Part shown: one piece after another, positions 53,228 to 60,971 of the stretch | Layout of the letters: each line of letters starts with the position of its first letter | Numbering within the stretch: the stretch's first letter is position 1 | Assembly: GCA_043585095.1 (NCBI GenBank) | Contig: CP121321.1 | Coordinates: 2,108,001 to 2,172,000 of the forward strand | DNA: 64,000 nucleotides | Source of the DNA: JANQIO01 sp043585095 | GTDB taxonomy: Bacteria > Pseudomonadota > Gammaproteobacteria > Pseudomonadales > Halieaceae | Direction of reading: 5' to 3' | The notes under the pieces: model-generated | What the model was told of the DNA's origin: nothing | Seen by the model: the letters and a program-made list of their open reading frames with translations, nothing else | The model's database searches: none | Program-made: the position numbers and the translations under genes

Positions 53228-53793
53228 CAGGCCTGGAAGCACTGGCGGTGGTGCTGGGGATACTCTACCTGCTGCTCGCCATGCGCGAGCAGGTAAGCTG
53301 CTGGTACGCCGCATTTTGCAGTACCCTGATCTTCCTCTACCTGTTTTGGGAGGCTGACTTGCTGATGGAATCCGCCTTGCAGATCTACTATCTGGGGATG
53401 GCGGTGTACGGCTGGTGGCAGTGGCAACGCGGCGGCAGTGAATCCTCTGACGCCTTGCCGATTCGACGCTGGACAACGCGGCAACATCTGGGGGCCGTCG
53501 CCGCCGTGCTTGCGGGGAGCGCCATAAGCGGTGCGCTGCTAATGCACTATACCGGCGCTGCGCTGCCTTTCGTGGACTCCTTCACCACATGGGGGGCGGT
53601 GCTGACGACCTGGATGGTGGCGCGCAAGATTCTCGAAAACTGGCTGTACTGGATCGTGATCGACAGTGTGTCGGTACTTATCTATCTCGATAGAGAACTC
53701 TATCTGACCGCAGGCCTTTTTGTGGCCTATGTCATCATCGTGATCTTTGGTTTCCTGACGTGGCACCGACACTACCAAAACCAGCAGAGCTGA
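53224..53793 (+). CDS. pnuT: Thiamin transporter PnuT (PnuC family)
   Basis: 189 residues with about seven helices of the PnuC family: LEALAVVLGILYLLLAMRE, WYAAFCSTLIFLYLFWEADL, AVYGWWQWQRGG, and the C-terminal ENWLYWIVIDSVSVLIYLDRELYLTAG, where the WxxWxxxD-like region binds the vitamin. PnuT members move thiamin by facilitated diffusion, pulled by phosphorylation. TPP control and the neighbouring kinase point to thiamin rather than nicotinamide riboside. Confidence 0.9.
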   Translation: MTGLEALAVVLGILYLLLAMREQVSCWYAAFCSTLIFLYLFWEADLLMESALQIYYLGMAVYGWWQWQRGGSESSDALPIRRWTTRQHLGAVAAVLAGSAISGALLMHYTGAALPFVDSFTTWGAVLTTWMVARKILENWLYWIVIDSVSVLIYLDRELYLTAGLFVAYVIIVIFGFLTWHRHYQNQQS

Positions 53794-54551
53794 AACTGAG
53801 CCAGGTGCTGACGCACTGGCGCCAATGGGCTCCCACTCCCGACGCTCCGCCCGAAGTCATTGCGGCGATGACTCAGGGGCTCAGCAATCACAGCGTGCTG
53901 GTCGGCAATGCCAGACAACGCTGGGTGGTGCGCATCGATCACCTTGATCCTACGCTACTGGGGATCAACCGCGAGCTTGAATACTTTGCGCTCACCATGG
54001 CCGCTAACGCTGGCATCGCGCCGCAACCCTCGTACTGGAACACCGATACCGGCGTTCTCGTCTGCGAATACCTGTCATCGGATCTGTCACCGCAGGCGTC
54101 AACAGCTCAGTTGGCTGTGCTATTCCGATCTATTCACGCACTACCCGCCCTACGCCAACGACTGGACCCGGTGGCCCGCGCCCGGCGCTATGCACAAACC
54201 GCTGGCCTGACTGAGCTGCCTGAAGAGCTGATTGCCGTATGCAGCGAGATGCAGTCCATGCACGCGCCTTCAGTGCTATGTCACAATGATTTGTTGACAG
54301 CAAATCGTGTTTTTAGAGCAGGTCGCTTGTACGCTATTGACTGGGAGTACGCCACCATGGGCGATCCCCTGTTTGATCTGGCCGTGACGATTGAGGGCGA
54401 TTCAATGTCACAGGGAGGCGCCGATGAACTGCTAACGGCGTATCTGCAGCGAACACCTACAGATGAGGAATTCAACCGACTTGGCCTGCAGCGCCGTGTC
54501 TACATCTTGCTCAGTGATCTTTGGCAGCAGGCCATGGCTAACGCTGACTGA
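53760..54551 (+). CDS. Thiamin kinase-like phosphotransferase (ThiK/APH family)
   Basis: 263 residues of the aminoglycoside/choline kinase fold. The catalytic loop HNDLLTANRVF is near residue 177 and the metal-binding IDWEYATMGDPLFDLA near residue 194. It would trap imported thiamin as thiamin phosphate. The GTG at 53760 overlaps the pnuT end by 34 bases; GTG at 53802, eight bases after the pnuT stop, is an alternative start. Confidence 0.85.
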   Translation: MAPTLPKPAELKLSQVLTHWRQWAPTPDAPPEVIAAMTQGLSNHSVLVGNARQRWVVRIDHLDPTLLGINRELEYFALTMAANAGIAPQPSYWNTDTGVLVCEYLSSDLSPQASTAQLAVLFRSIHALPALRQRLDPVARARRYAQTAGLTELPEELIAVCSEMQSMHAPSVLCHNDLLTANRVFRAGRLYAIDWEYATMGDPLFDLAVTIEGDSMSQGGADELLTAYLQRTPTDEEFNRLGLQRRVYILLSDLWQQAMANAD

Positions 54552-54603
54552 AAAACGCGCCCAGCAGCTATGCTCAATCAGGGTCTCACAGAGGAGTTCA
54601 AAC

Positions 54604-54930
54604 ATGGTGTTTACAAAACAAAGAACAGGCCTCGCCGTAGCTCTTATCGGCTTGTCCGTTTCGCTGCCCGGGCTGCAGGCCTGCAGTTTTATTGAGCATG
54701 AGGAAGAAGTCGCTCTGGGTGACGTACCGGACAACGTGATCTCGACCGCGCTACAGGCGTTGCCGGGCTTGCAACTCTACGGTGCAGAGCTGGAAAAAGA
54801 AAACGGCGAGTGGCGCTATGAACTGACCGGTAAAGTGGACGACACCTCCTATGAATTGGAGATCAGCCCCGCCGGAGAACTGCTCGAGCTCGAAACAGAG
54901 TCCGATGAGGATGCCGATTCCGGAGAGTGA
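54604..54930 (+). CDS. Small PepSY-like putative lipoprotein
   Basis: 108 residues. The signal peptide ends PGLQAC, a near-lipobox. The rest resembles a single PepSY/DUF2874 unit: VPDNVISTALQALPGLQLYGAELEKENGEWRYELTGKVDDTSYELEISPAGELLELE (read in part). The tail is acidic. AGAGGAG precedes the ATG. It lies after the thiamin operon but has no evident link to it. Confidence 0.7.
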   Translation: MVFTKQRTGLAVALIGLSVSLPGLQACSFIEHEEEVALGDVPDNVISTALQALPGLQLYGAELEKENGEWRYELTGKVDDTSYELEISPAGELLELETESDEDADSGE

Positions 54931-55061
54931 TTGCGGTTCGTCTGGGAACCAATTTCAAAGTGGTGGCCAAAGCTTTATTGCTTAAGGCACTGACGCCACA
55001 GGATCGTCTAATATCACGGCGGCGCCTTCTGTAAGCCGCTGTCCTGCCGCCTGTACGGTCC

Positions 55062-56249
55062 CTACAGCACTTTTGCCACCGATGCTGCGAGATAGTCGAC
55101 GTTGCTATCATTCACGCCCGCAATGTTGATCCGGGACGAGCCAACCATGTACACACTAAACTCTTCGCGTAGGCGGTCGACCTGATCGGAACTGAGCCCC
55201 AAAAATGAAAACATGCCGTTTTCTCGGCGTATAAAATCAAAATCCGACCCTGTCGCAGCACCCAGCCGGTCTGCCAATATTGCTCTCACACCATTGATCC
55301 GCGCACACATATCGGCGAGTTCAGCACGCCAGCTCGCGGCCAGGGCGTCATCCGTTAACACCATCCCGGCCAAAATCGCGCCATGCGCTGGCGGCATAGA
55401 GTAAATCTTGCGCGCCGCGCGTGTGCCCTGGCTAGTAATAATCTCTGCTTCCTCCGAACTCTCACCCACGAATAGCATTGCCCCGGTGCGCTCGCGGTAC
55501 AGGCCCATATTCTTTGAGTTGGAAGCGGCGATAAGCACTTCGGGAAGGTTTGCCGCCATGTGGCGTACGCCGAACGCATCCTCGTCCAGCCCCTGCCCCA
55601 TACCCTGATATGCAGTATCGATAAAGGGCATCATGCCGCGCTCCGCCACCAGGCGGGTAACCTGGCGCCACTGCTCTTGATCGAGGTCGGCACCGCAGGG
55701 GTTGTGACAGCAACCGTGGAGTAACAACACGTCACCGGGCGATGCCGCATGCAAATCCTCCAACATGCCTTCAAAATCCACCGTATGACTGGACGGGTCG
55801 TAGTAACGATACTCTCGAAATTCCAGTCCCACAGAACCAATCAACGGTATATGGTTGGGCCAGGTCGGCGTGCTGATCCATACCTTGGCGTCGGGCTTCG
55901 CAGCTTTAATCAATTCAGCGCCAATACGCAGGGCGCCGCAGCCACCAGGAGCCTGTACGCTGGACACACGTTGATCCGCCAATACCGTATGGTCCGCGCC
56001 CAGCAGTAGTTCACGAATACCCTGGTTGTAGTTAGCGTCGCCGACCTGAGCAATGTAGGCCTTGGTGACCTCCTCTCTGGTGAGCGCTTCCTGCGCTCGC
56101 TTGACCGCAGAAAATACGGGCGTAAGCCCTGCCTCGTCTTTATATACTCCCACGGTGAGATCCACCTTGTCGGGGTTATTATCGGCAGCACAGATCGCTG
56201 ATAGGCCCAAAATTGGGTCTGCCGGCAGTTTTTCCAAAGTCTCAAACAT
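55062..56249 (-). CDS. Aromatic/aspartate aminotransferase (class I, TyrB/AspC type)
   Basis: 395 residues. PLP enzyme of the AspC/TyrB group: LPADPILGLSAICAADNNPDKVDLTVGVYKD at the start (read in part), CCHNPCGADL near residue 190, the PLP lysine in ASNSKNMGLYRERTG near residue 245 and the carboxylate-binding Arg in SSRINIAG near residue 374. It exchanges amino groups between glutamate and aromatic or aspartate keto acids; the choice is not visible. Confidence 0.92.
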   Translation of the reverse strand: MFETLEKLPADPILGLSAICAADNNPDKVDLTVGVYKDEAGLTPVFSAVKRAQEALTREEVTKAYIAQVGDANYNQGIRELLLGADHTVLADQRVSSVQAPGGCGALRIGAELIKAAKPDAKVWISTPTWPNHIPLIGSVGLEFREYRYYDPSSHTVDFEGMLEDLHAASPGDVLLLHGCCHNPCGADLDQEQWRQVTRLVAERGMMPFIDTAYQGMGQGLDEDAFGVRHMAANLPEVLIAASNSKNMGLYRERTGAMLFVGESSEEAEIITSQGTRAARKIYSMPPAHGAILAGMVLTDDALAASWRAELADMCARINGVRAILADRLGAATGSDFDFIRRENGMFSFLGLSSDQVDRLREEFSVYMVGSSRINIAGVNDSNVDYLAASVAKVL

Positions 56250-56541
56250 GGTGGTATTCCGCAGTATCCGGCAACATGCCGGGGATTCCTCAATTCTCTA
56301 TCAGCTAGCGCGAGCACTCAACCGCCTGAGCGAAAACCCTGCTCGGAGAGGCCTACTTATTGACGCAACCGGTGCTTTTGACAAACCCGTAGCCTTGGAC
56401 TTCCTCGGCAATCCAGTCTCCCTGTCCAAGGATTGACCGGACAAAGCTTGCGCCAGCTCAAGTTTGCAGATCAAGGACGCTTTCCGACCCGGCCAGTCAG
56501 CAGTATAGTTACTCTGTTGTTTCTTCCATTGAGGGCGTCAC
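56250..56541. promoter_or_regulatory. Divergent intergenic region
   Basis: 292 bases between the aminotransferase and cupin starts. No gene or known RNA is seen; it presumably contains promoters for both. GAGGG lies six bases before the cupin GTG start. Confidence 0.4.
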
Positions 56542-56889
56542 GTGGACTCTGCAATCAGTTCAAAAGCATTCAACGAGGGTTGGCAGGCTATCGATCTGGC
56601 AGACCTTAAAAAACGGTTTGAAGGCGCGCCGGTCGAATATCTCGAGCTGCTTAATGTGCCATCCATGAGCTGCGGTCTATACAAGCTGGCTGCTGGCAGC
56701 AAAGACATGCAAGCTCCTCACGATGAAGACGAGGTGTATTTCGTACTGGAGGGCCGAGCGCGTATGCGGCTCAAAAACGAAGAGCGCGACGTGCACCCGG
56801 GCATGTTGCTGTATGTCGGCGCCAGCATGGAACACAGCTTCTTCGAGATCGAAGAAGACATGCTACTGTTGGTGATGTTTGCTTCCTAA
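56542..56889 (+). CDS. Cupin domain protein
   Basis: 115 residues. The first cupin motif reads PHDEDEVYFVLEGRARMRL near residue 60 and the second PGMLLYVGASMEHSF near residue 90. The metal ligands His/Glu and the later His are in place. No signal peptide. Substrate unknown. The start is GTG with GAGGG upstream. Confidence 0.85.
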   Translation: MDSAISSKAFNEGWQAIDLADLKKRFEGAPVEYLELLNVPSMSCGLYKLAAGSKDMQAPHDEDEVYFVLEGRARMRLKNEERDVHPGMLLYVGASMEHSFFEIEEDMLLLVMFAS

Positions 56890-56906
56890 AACGCGCCAGC
56901 CGCAAG

Positions 56907-56962
56907 GCCGTGGTTGCGATGCCGTGGTTGCGATGCAGTAGCTACAATGCCGTAGCTGCACG
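56907..56962. repeat. 14-bp tandem repeat, four units
   Basis: Two exact GCCGTGGTTGCGAT units (56907-56920 and 56921-56934) are followed by two diverged ones, GCAGTAGCTACAAT and GCCGTAGCTGCACG. The array lies just after the cupin stop. Nothing else is seen up to 57038. Confidence 0.75.
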
Positions 56963-57038
56963 GCATGCTCGGTTTTCACACCGTATTAAAGCTGTTTCCC
57001 GCTGGACTAGAACCCTGCTGGATTAAAACGCTATGCCG

Positions 57039-57443
57039 TTAAGGCGCAGCCGAATACCGGAGGCTGACGGTGCCCGTGACGTGGCTGCCAAACTGGTTCT
57101 TACCCTCGACGCGGACGTTCACATCGCCCGCCGCTGCATCAACCTCAGTCACCTCCCCACTCATTAGCATGGTATCGCCGGGAAAGTTGGGCGCACCCAG
57201 CTTGATCGATACGCCCGTCAACTGTGCGGCGTCACCAATCCAATCCGTCACATAGCGACCGACTAATCCATTGGTTGTCAGGATATTCATGAAAATATCG
57301 GGAGAACCCAGCGCCTGGGCTGCGGTCTTGTCGTGATGTACATCCTGGTAATCTCTGGATGCGATTGCGCCAGCGACAATCAGCCTGGCGCTGATGTCAA
57401 TTTCAAGCTCGGGAAGGCTATCGCCTACGGAGGGTAACTTCAT
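57039..57443 (-). CDS. MaoC-like dehydratase/enoyl-CoA hydratase subunit
   Basis: 134 residues, a single hot-dog domain. The hydratase pattern is visible in ASRDYQDVHHDKTAAQALGSPDIFMN, where Asp and His are the usual catalytic pair. It likely pairs with the next-upstream MaoC-N gene, whose stop overlaps its start by ATGA, to form a heteromeric enoyl-CoA hydratase like ChsH1-ChsH2 of steroid degradation. Confidence 0.85.
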   Translation of the reverse strand: MKLPSVGDSLPELEIDISARLIVAGAIASRDYQDVHHDKTAAQALGSPDIFMNILTTNGLVGRYVTDWIGDAAQLTGVSIKLGAPNFPGDTMLMSGEVTEVDAAAGDVNVRVEGKNQFGSHVTGTVSLRYSAAP

Positions 57444-57955
57444 GACGCAGCCGGCTTGTATTGCAGTACACGAAAGCGCTGCGTGCCCACGACTTCGTCA
57501 TGCTGATTGTAAAACGTCGACAGTTCCGTGACGAAAAAACCCGTACCCAGACCGGTGGTTTTCTCCTCGCTGATAGCTTCGCAGGTGGCGCGATAATACA
57601 CGCGGTCTCCCACTTCCAAATACCGTTCGTAAGACTGCTCACAATTCACAGCTACGACGCCAGGGTAGCCCGCATCCGCGATAACAGAGAGCACCGCCAG
57701 GGCGTTGCCCTTCCCGGAACCCGGCGGCCGCTGCCCCCCATATCCCGTCATGGTCCAGGCCATAAGCATTGAGGGAGGCGCTACAATATCAGCGTAGCCA
57801 GCGGCCTGGGCTGCTGCACGGTCAGTGTATAGGGGTAAGGTTTCCCCCATCGCTTCGCACCAGTGGCGAATCATCGCCGCGTTCACTTCATCCCAGGCCA
57901 GAAAAGGCCCAAAATCACCACCCAGGTAAGCGGACAGATCTGGCAGCGTGCTCAC
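57440..57955 (-). CDS. MaoC-N domain protein (FAS1-like dehydratase half)
   Basis: 171 residues with the N-terminal hot-dog form: IRHWCEAMGETLPLYTD, YADIVAPPSMLMAWTM, and NCEQSYERYLEVGDRVYYRATCE. It lacks the Asp-His pair, so it is probably the non-catalytic partner of the following MaoC. It starts with GTG that overlaps the stop of the Rieske gene (GTGA), so the three genes are coupled. Confidence 0.82.
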   Translation of the reverse strand: MSTLPDLSAYLGGDFGPFLAWDEVNAAMIRHWCEAMGETLPLYTDRAAAQAAGYADIVAPPSMLMAWTMTGYGGQRPPGSGKGNALAVLSVIADAGYPGVVAVNCEQSYERYLEVGDRVYYRATCEAISEEKTTGLGTGFFVTELSTFYNQHDEVVGTQRFRVLQYKPAAS

Positions 57956-59043
57956 GTACCAAATAGACCCACGTCTAACTGACGTTGTTCATCATTCGGC
58001 TGCTCGAAGTCCTTGATGTGGTGCTGGCCGTTTAACTCATCGTGGTACTCACCAGATTTGGCGCGCTCATCGTAGAACTGTCCATACCAACGCCGCACCA
58101 GCTTGAACGGGCCGTCTTTTTTCATCGCCATGATGCGCACGGCCGGCCGCTTATGGCGCCACACGTCAAAGTCGGCTGCGAACGCGTGTAGCGCTCCGGC
58201 CTGTATCTCTTTGGCTGTGGCGATATCGGCGTCACTGTGGGGTACGTTTTCAGCCCGGGCCAGAGCTGCGTGCCAGACCTTGGTAAGGCCGTCGTCTATT
58301 GGCGTATTGGCAATAAGTTCGTAGGTCAGTACGTCACCGAACTCTTGCTTCGACAGCAGCAAGCCAGGCCCTGTGTACCAGGTGGTCGTAGTGAGGTAGG
58401 CCTGGTAGGTATGGTGAAAACCGCCCTGCCGCTGAATCACTATATGGTCGGCAAATTCATTCTCAAAATACTCGCAGGGTGCGCCATGGGTCGGTCCCAA
58501 GTGCTGTGCGTCAGCCATGTTGTCAATGATTTCCTGACCGTGAATGGCGATCTCGCCCAGATGGTCCAACTGCCAATGCACCCATTGGGGATCATCCCAT
58601 TCCTTGAGCATAGGCGGCTCGAACAGAGGCTCTCCGCCCTCGGGGTCGAACCACATCATCACGCAGCCCATGACATCGCGAACGGTGTAAGACTGTATCG
58701 CCCCCGATTTGGGGCAAGGACCGTCGTGGTAGGGAATGTCGTCCAACTGGCCATCGGGCCCATAGCGCCAACCGTGGTAAGGACAGCGGATGCTGTCACC
58801 CTCAATCTGCTTACCGTCGGTTACGATCACAGCGCTTTTACTGGCGGTCAGGTGTGTACCCATGTGCGCGCAATAGGCGTCGAGCATGACCGGCTTCCCG
58901 CTCTCGCCACGATACAGTGCAAAATCCTGACCGAAGAAACGCACGGCCATCGGGCCCTCATCCAGCTCGGAGCTTTCCGCCACGATGAACCAACCTCGGG
59001 GAAAAGTGTGGGGGCCCAGCTCGTAATCTGCAGCTTGTGCCAT
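57952..59043 (-). CDS. Rieske non-haem iron oxygenase, KshA-like
   Basis: 363 residues. The Rieske cluster motifs are CAHMGTHL (near residue 47) and CPYHGW (near residue 76). The mononuclear iron site is in NMADAQHLGPTHG near residue 165. Both spacing and sequence match 3-ketosteroid 9-alpha-hydroxylase oxygenase KshA. A reductase partner is not in the window. The start at 59043 has GAGG upstream. Two MaoC genes follow in the same operon, supporting steroid breakdown; a different sterol-like or aromatic substrate is possible. Confidence 0.82.
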   Translation of the reverse strand: MAQAADYELGPHTFPRGWFIVAESSELDEGPMAVRFFGQDFALYRGESGKPVMLDAYCAHMGTHLTASKSAVIVTDGKQIEGDSIRCPYHGWRYGPDGQLDDIPYHDGPCPKSGAIQSYTVRDVMGCVMMWFDPEGGEPLFEPPMLKEWDDPQWVHWQLDHLGEIAIHGQEIIDNMADAQHLGPTHGAPCEYFENEFADHIVIQRQGGFHHTYQAYLTTTTWYTGPGLLLSKQEFGDVLTYELIANTPIDDGLTKVWHAALARAENVPHSDADIATAKEIQAGALHAFAADFDVWRHKRPAVRIMAMKKDGPFKLVRRWYGQFYDERAKSGEYHDELNGQHHIKDFEQPNDEQRQLDVGLFGT

Positions 59044-59183
59044 GGTGTACCTCAATCTGCTTGTCCAAAGCCACATTATGTCGGGCCCACTGCGCAAGGC
59101 CAAACAAAAAGGTGTTTATAACTAAACCAGTGTTGGATTCGAAGGCCGGCGCCAGTGATGTGCCACGCTATTCATGCGCTATA

Positions 59184-59666
59184 TCAATCTCGGAAGTTAT
59201 TGAACTGCAAAGGAATATCCAGCTCCATGGCCCGAACGATGGCCATTGTTTGCTGCAGATCATCACGCTTTTTACCGGTGACCCGCACCTGCTCATCCTG
59301 AATTTGTGCCTGGACTTTCAGCTTGCTGTCCTTGATGCCCTTAACAATCTTTTTACAGGTGGCCGAATCGATGCCATGTCGAAGGGTGATATGCTGCTTC
59401 ACTTGCTTTCCGGACGTTGCTGCGTCACCGATCTCCATGGCCTTGGGATCGATATCGCATTTAATCAGCGCACTACGCAACATGTCCTGCATCTGATCGA
59501 CTTGAAAATCAGCCTCGGCCGTTAGCACAACCGCCCGTTCTTCTCGCTCAAAGCCCGCTTCCACGCCCTTGAAATCAAATCGGTTGGCGATAATCCGCCC
59601 GGCTTGATCAACCGCGTTGGTTAGCTGATGAATATCGACTTCCGAAACAATATCGAAACTGGGCAT
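59184..59666 (-). CDS. yajQ: YajQ family nucleotide-binding protein
   Basis: 160 residues. MPSFDIVSEVDIHQLTNAVDQ is the typical beginning, followed by FDFKGVEAGF, and KIVKGIKDSKLKVQAQIQ with the closing FNNFRD. Family members bind cyclic di-GMP in some bacteria or RNA. GGAGAG precedes the ATG at 59666. The 18-residue longer frame has no support. Confidence 0.95.
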   Translation of the reverse strand: MPSFDIVSEVDIHQLTNAVDQAGRIIANRFDFKGVEAGFEREERAVVLTAEADFQVDQMQDMLRSALIKCDIDPKAMEIGDAATSGKQVKQHITLRHGIDSATCKKIVKGIKDSKLKVQAQIQDEQVRVTGKKRDDLQQTMAIVRAMELDIPLQFNNFRD

Positions 59667-59738
59667 AACGCACTCTCCGTGTTTGCATATTGACCGCAAA
59701 TCATAGCACCCTTGCGGCACTCAATCGGGTGACAGATT

Positions 59739-60653
59739 TTGATCGAACGGTGGCATATTCTAGGCGCAGGTGCGATGGGCACACTGCTCGCCTGCAAACT
59801 GCAAAAGCAGGGCCTTTCACCGACGCTGGTAGTGCGAAGTGGCGGTGCCGGAACACGTTCCGTGAGGCTACAGAGAGATACTGATCTGGAAGATCTCTCG
59901 CTGCTCACCATCGGTCTGGATGCACTCGAGCCCGATAGTATTGACGGGCTCTGGGTGTGTACTAAAGCCACTGATACAGCGGCAGCTGTCCACGTGGTGC
60001 AGCCTGCACTGAGGGCATCAGCACCTCTGATTCTGCTGCATAATGGTATGGGCGTGCGCGAACAGTTGTTGACGTTGACACCCAGCCTGCACCCCTTCAG
60101 CGCGATCACGACCGAAGGTGCGTATCTGCAATACGCAGCTGAAAATAGCGCCGCCACCCTGGTGCATGCAGGCCTCGGCGAGACCCGGGTCGGACGCAAC
60201 AACGAGCAGGCCCCGGACTGGTTTTCCGCTCTGCAAACGCACCCTTTGCGGCTCCGCTGGGACACCGAAATTTACGCGACCCAGTGGCAAAAATTGCTAA
60301 TCAACTGCGCCATAAATCCGCTCACTGCACTACATCGCTGTCACAACGGCGCGCTGTCCGCGGATCAATCCCTTGCCGCAGAAGTGTCAACACTGTGTCA
60401 GGAACTGGCCGCCGTGAGCGAGGCAAAAGGAATCGCCTGCACAGCGCCGGCACTTGAGGCACAGACGCGAAAGGTCATCGCGGATACCGCTGCCAACCAA
60501 TCCTCGATGCTGCAAGACGTGCTGGCAGACAGGAAGACCGAAATAGCGGCGATCACCGGCTACCTGCTGCAGGAAGCCAAAAGACTGCAAGTGCCCTGCC
60601 CCATCAATGCCGCCCTATACCGTCAACTTGACGCCAAGCCCCTGTCCAACTAA
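59739..60653 (+). CDS. panE: 2-dehydropantoate 2-reductase
   Basis: 304 residues. It reduces ketopantoate to pantoate in pantothenate synthesis. NADPH-binding HILGAGAMGTLLACKL near residue 6, HNGMGVREQL near residue 100, catalytic Lys in WQKLLINCAINPLTAL near residue 182 and the Ser/Asp region QSSMLQDVLADRKTEI near residue 265. The start is TTG at 59739; no ATG fits. Confidence 0.9.
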   Translation: MIERWHILGAGAMGTLLACKLQKQGLSPTLVVRSGGAGTRSVRLQRDTDLEDLSLLTIGLDALEPDSIDGLWVCTKATDTAAAVHVVQPALRASAPLILLHNGMGVREQLLTLTPSLHPFSAITTEGAYLQYAAENSAATLVHAGLGETRVGRNNEQAPDWFSALQTHPLRLRWDTEIYATQWQKLLINCAINPLTALHRCHNGALSADQSLAAEVSTLCQELAAVSEAKGIACTAPALEAQTRKVIADTAANQSSMLQDVLADRKTEIAAITGYLLQEAKRLQVPCPINAALYRQLDAKPLSN

Positions 60654-60708
60654 TGTGCACTCGCTGATTTGGTCCCGCGCCCCGGAGCACCGCCTTTACT
60701 CATTAGCC

Positions 60709-60840
60709 TGAGTGGTGGCCTACGACGGAGCGCGGCGTTAAATGGGAAACAGGTGTGAATCCTGTGCTGCCCCCGCAACGGTAAGCGCGCTGACTGGTGC
60801 AACATCACCAGCTCGTACGCAAGCCCGATACCAGCCAATC
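60709..60840 (+). promoter_or_regulatory. Cobalamin (B12) riboswitch
   Basis: Has the conserved core in order: GTTAAATGGGAAACAGGTG (60737-60755), CTGCCCCCGCAACGGTAA (60767-60784) and AAGCCCGATACCAGCC (60821-60836). It lies 131 bases before the start of the BtuB-like gene. It should lower receptor expression when adenosylcobalamin is plentiful. Confidence 0.95.
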
Positions 60841-60941
60841 AGTGAACACGATGTTGCGGAGGGCTTCATCCGTGGTCATGCACGCTGCGCGAGGTGTCGA
60901 CCTTATCGACTGCCCTGGCTCGTCCTGTATCCCACGATCCC

Positions 60942-60967
60942 TCCCCAAAACCAATACTGTTTGGGGA
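60942..60967 (+). promoter_or_regulatory. Ribosome-site-hiding hairpin (riboswitch output)
   Basis: TCCCCAAA (60942-60949) pairs with TTTGGGGA (60960-60967). The second arm contains the GGGGA ribosome site four bases before the ATG, so folding would block translation. No T run follows, so control is probably translational. Confidence 0.75.
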
Positions 60968-60971
60968 TTCC

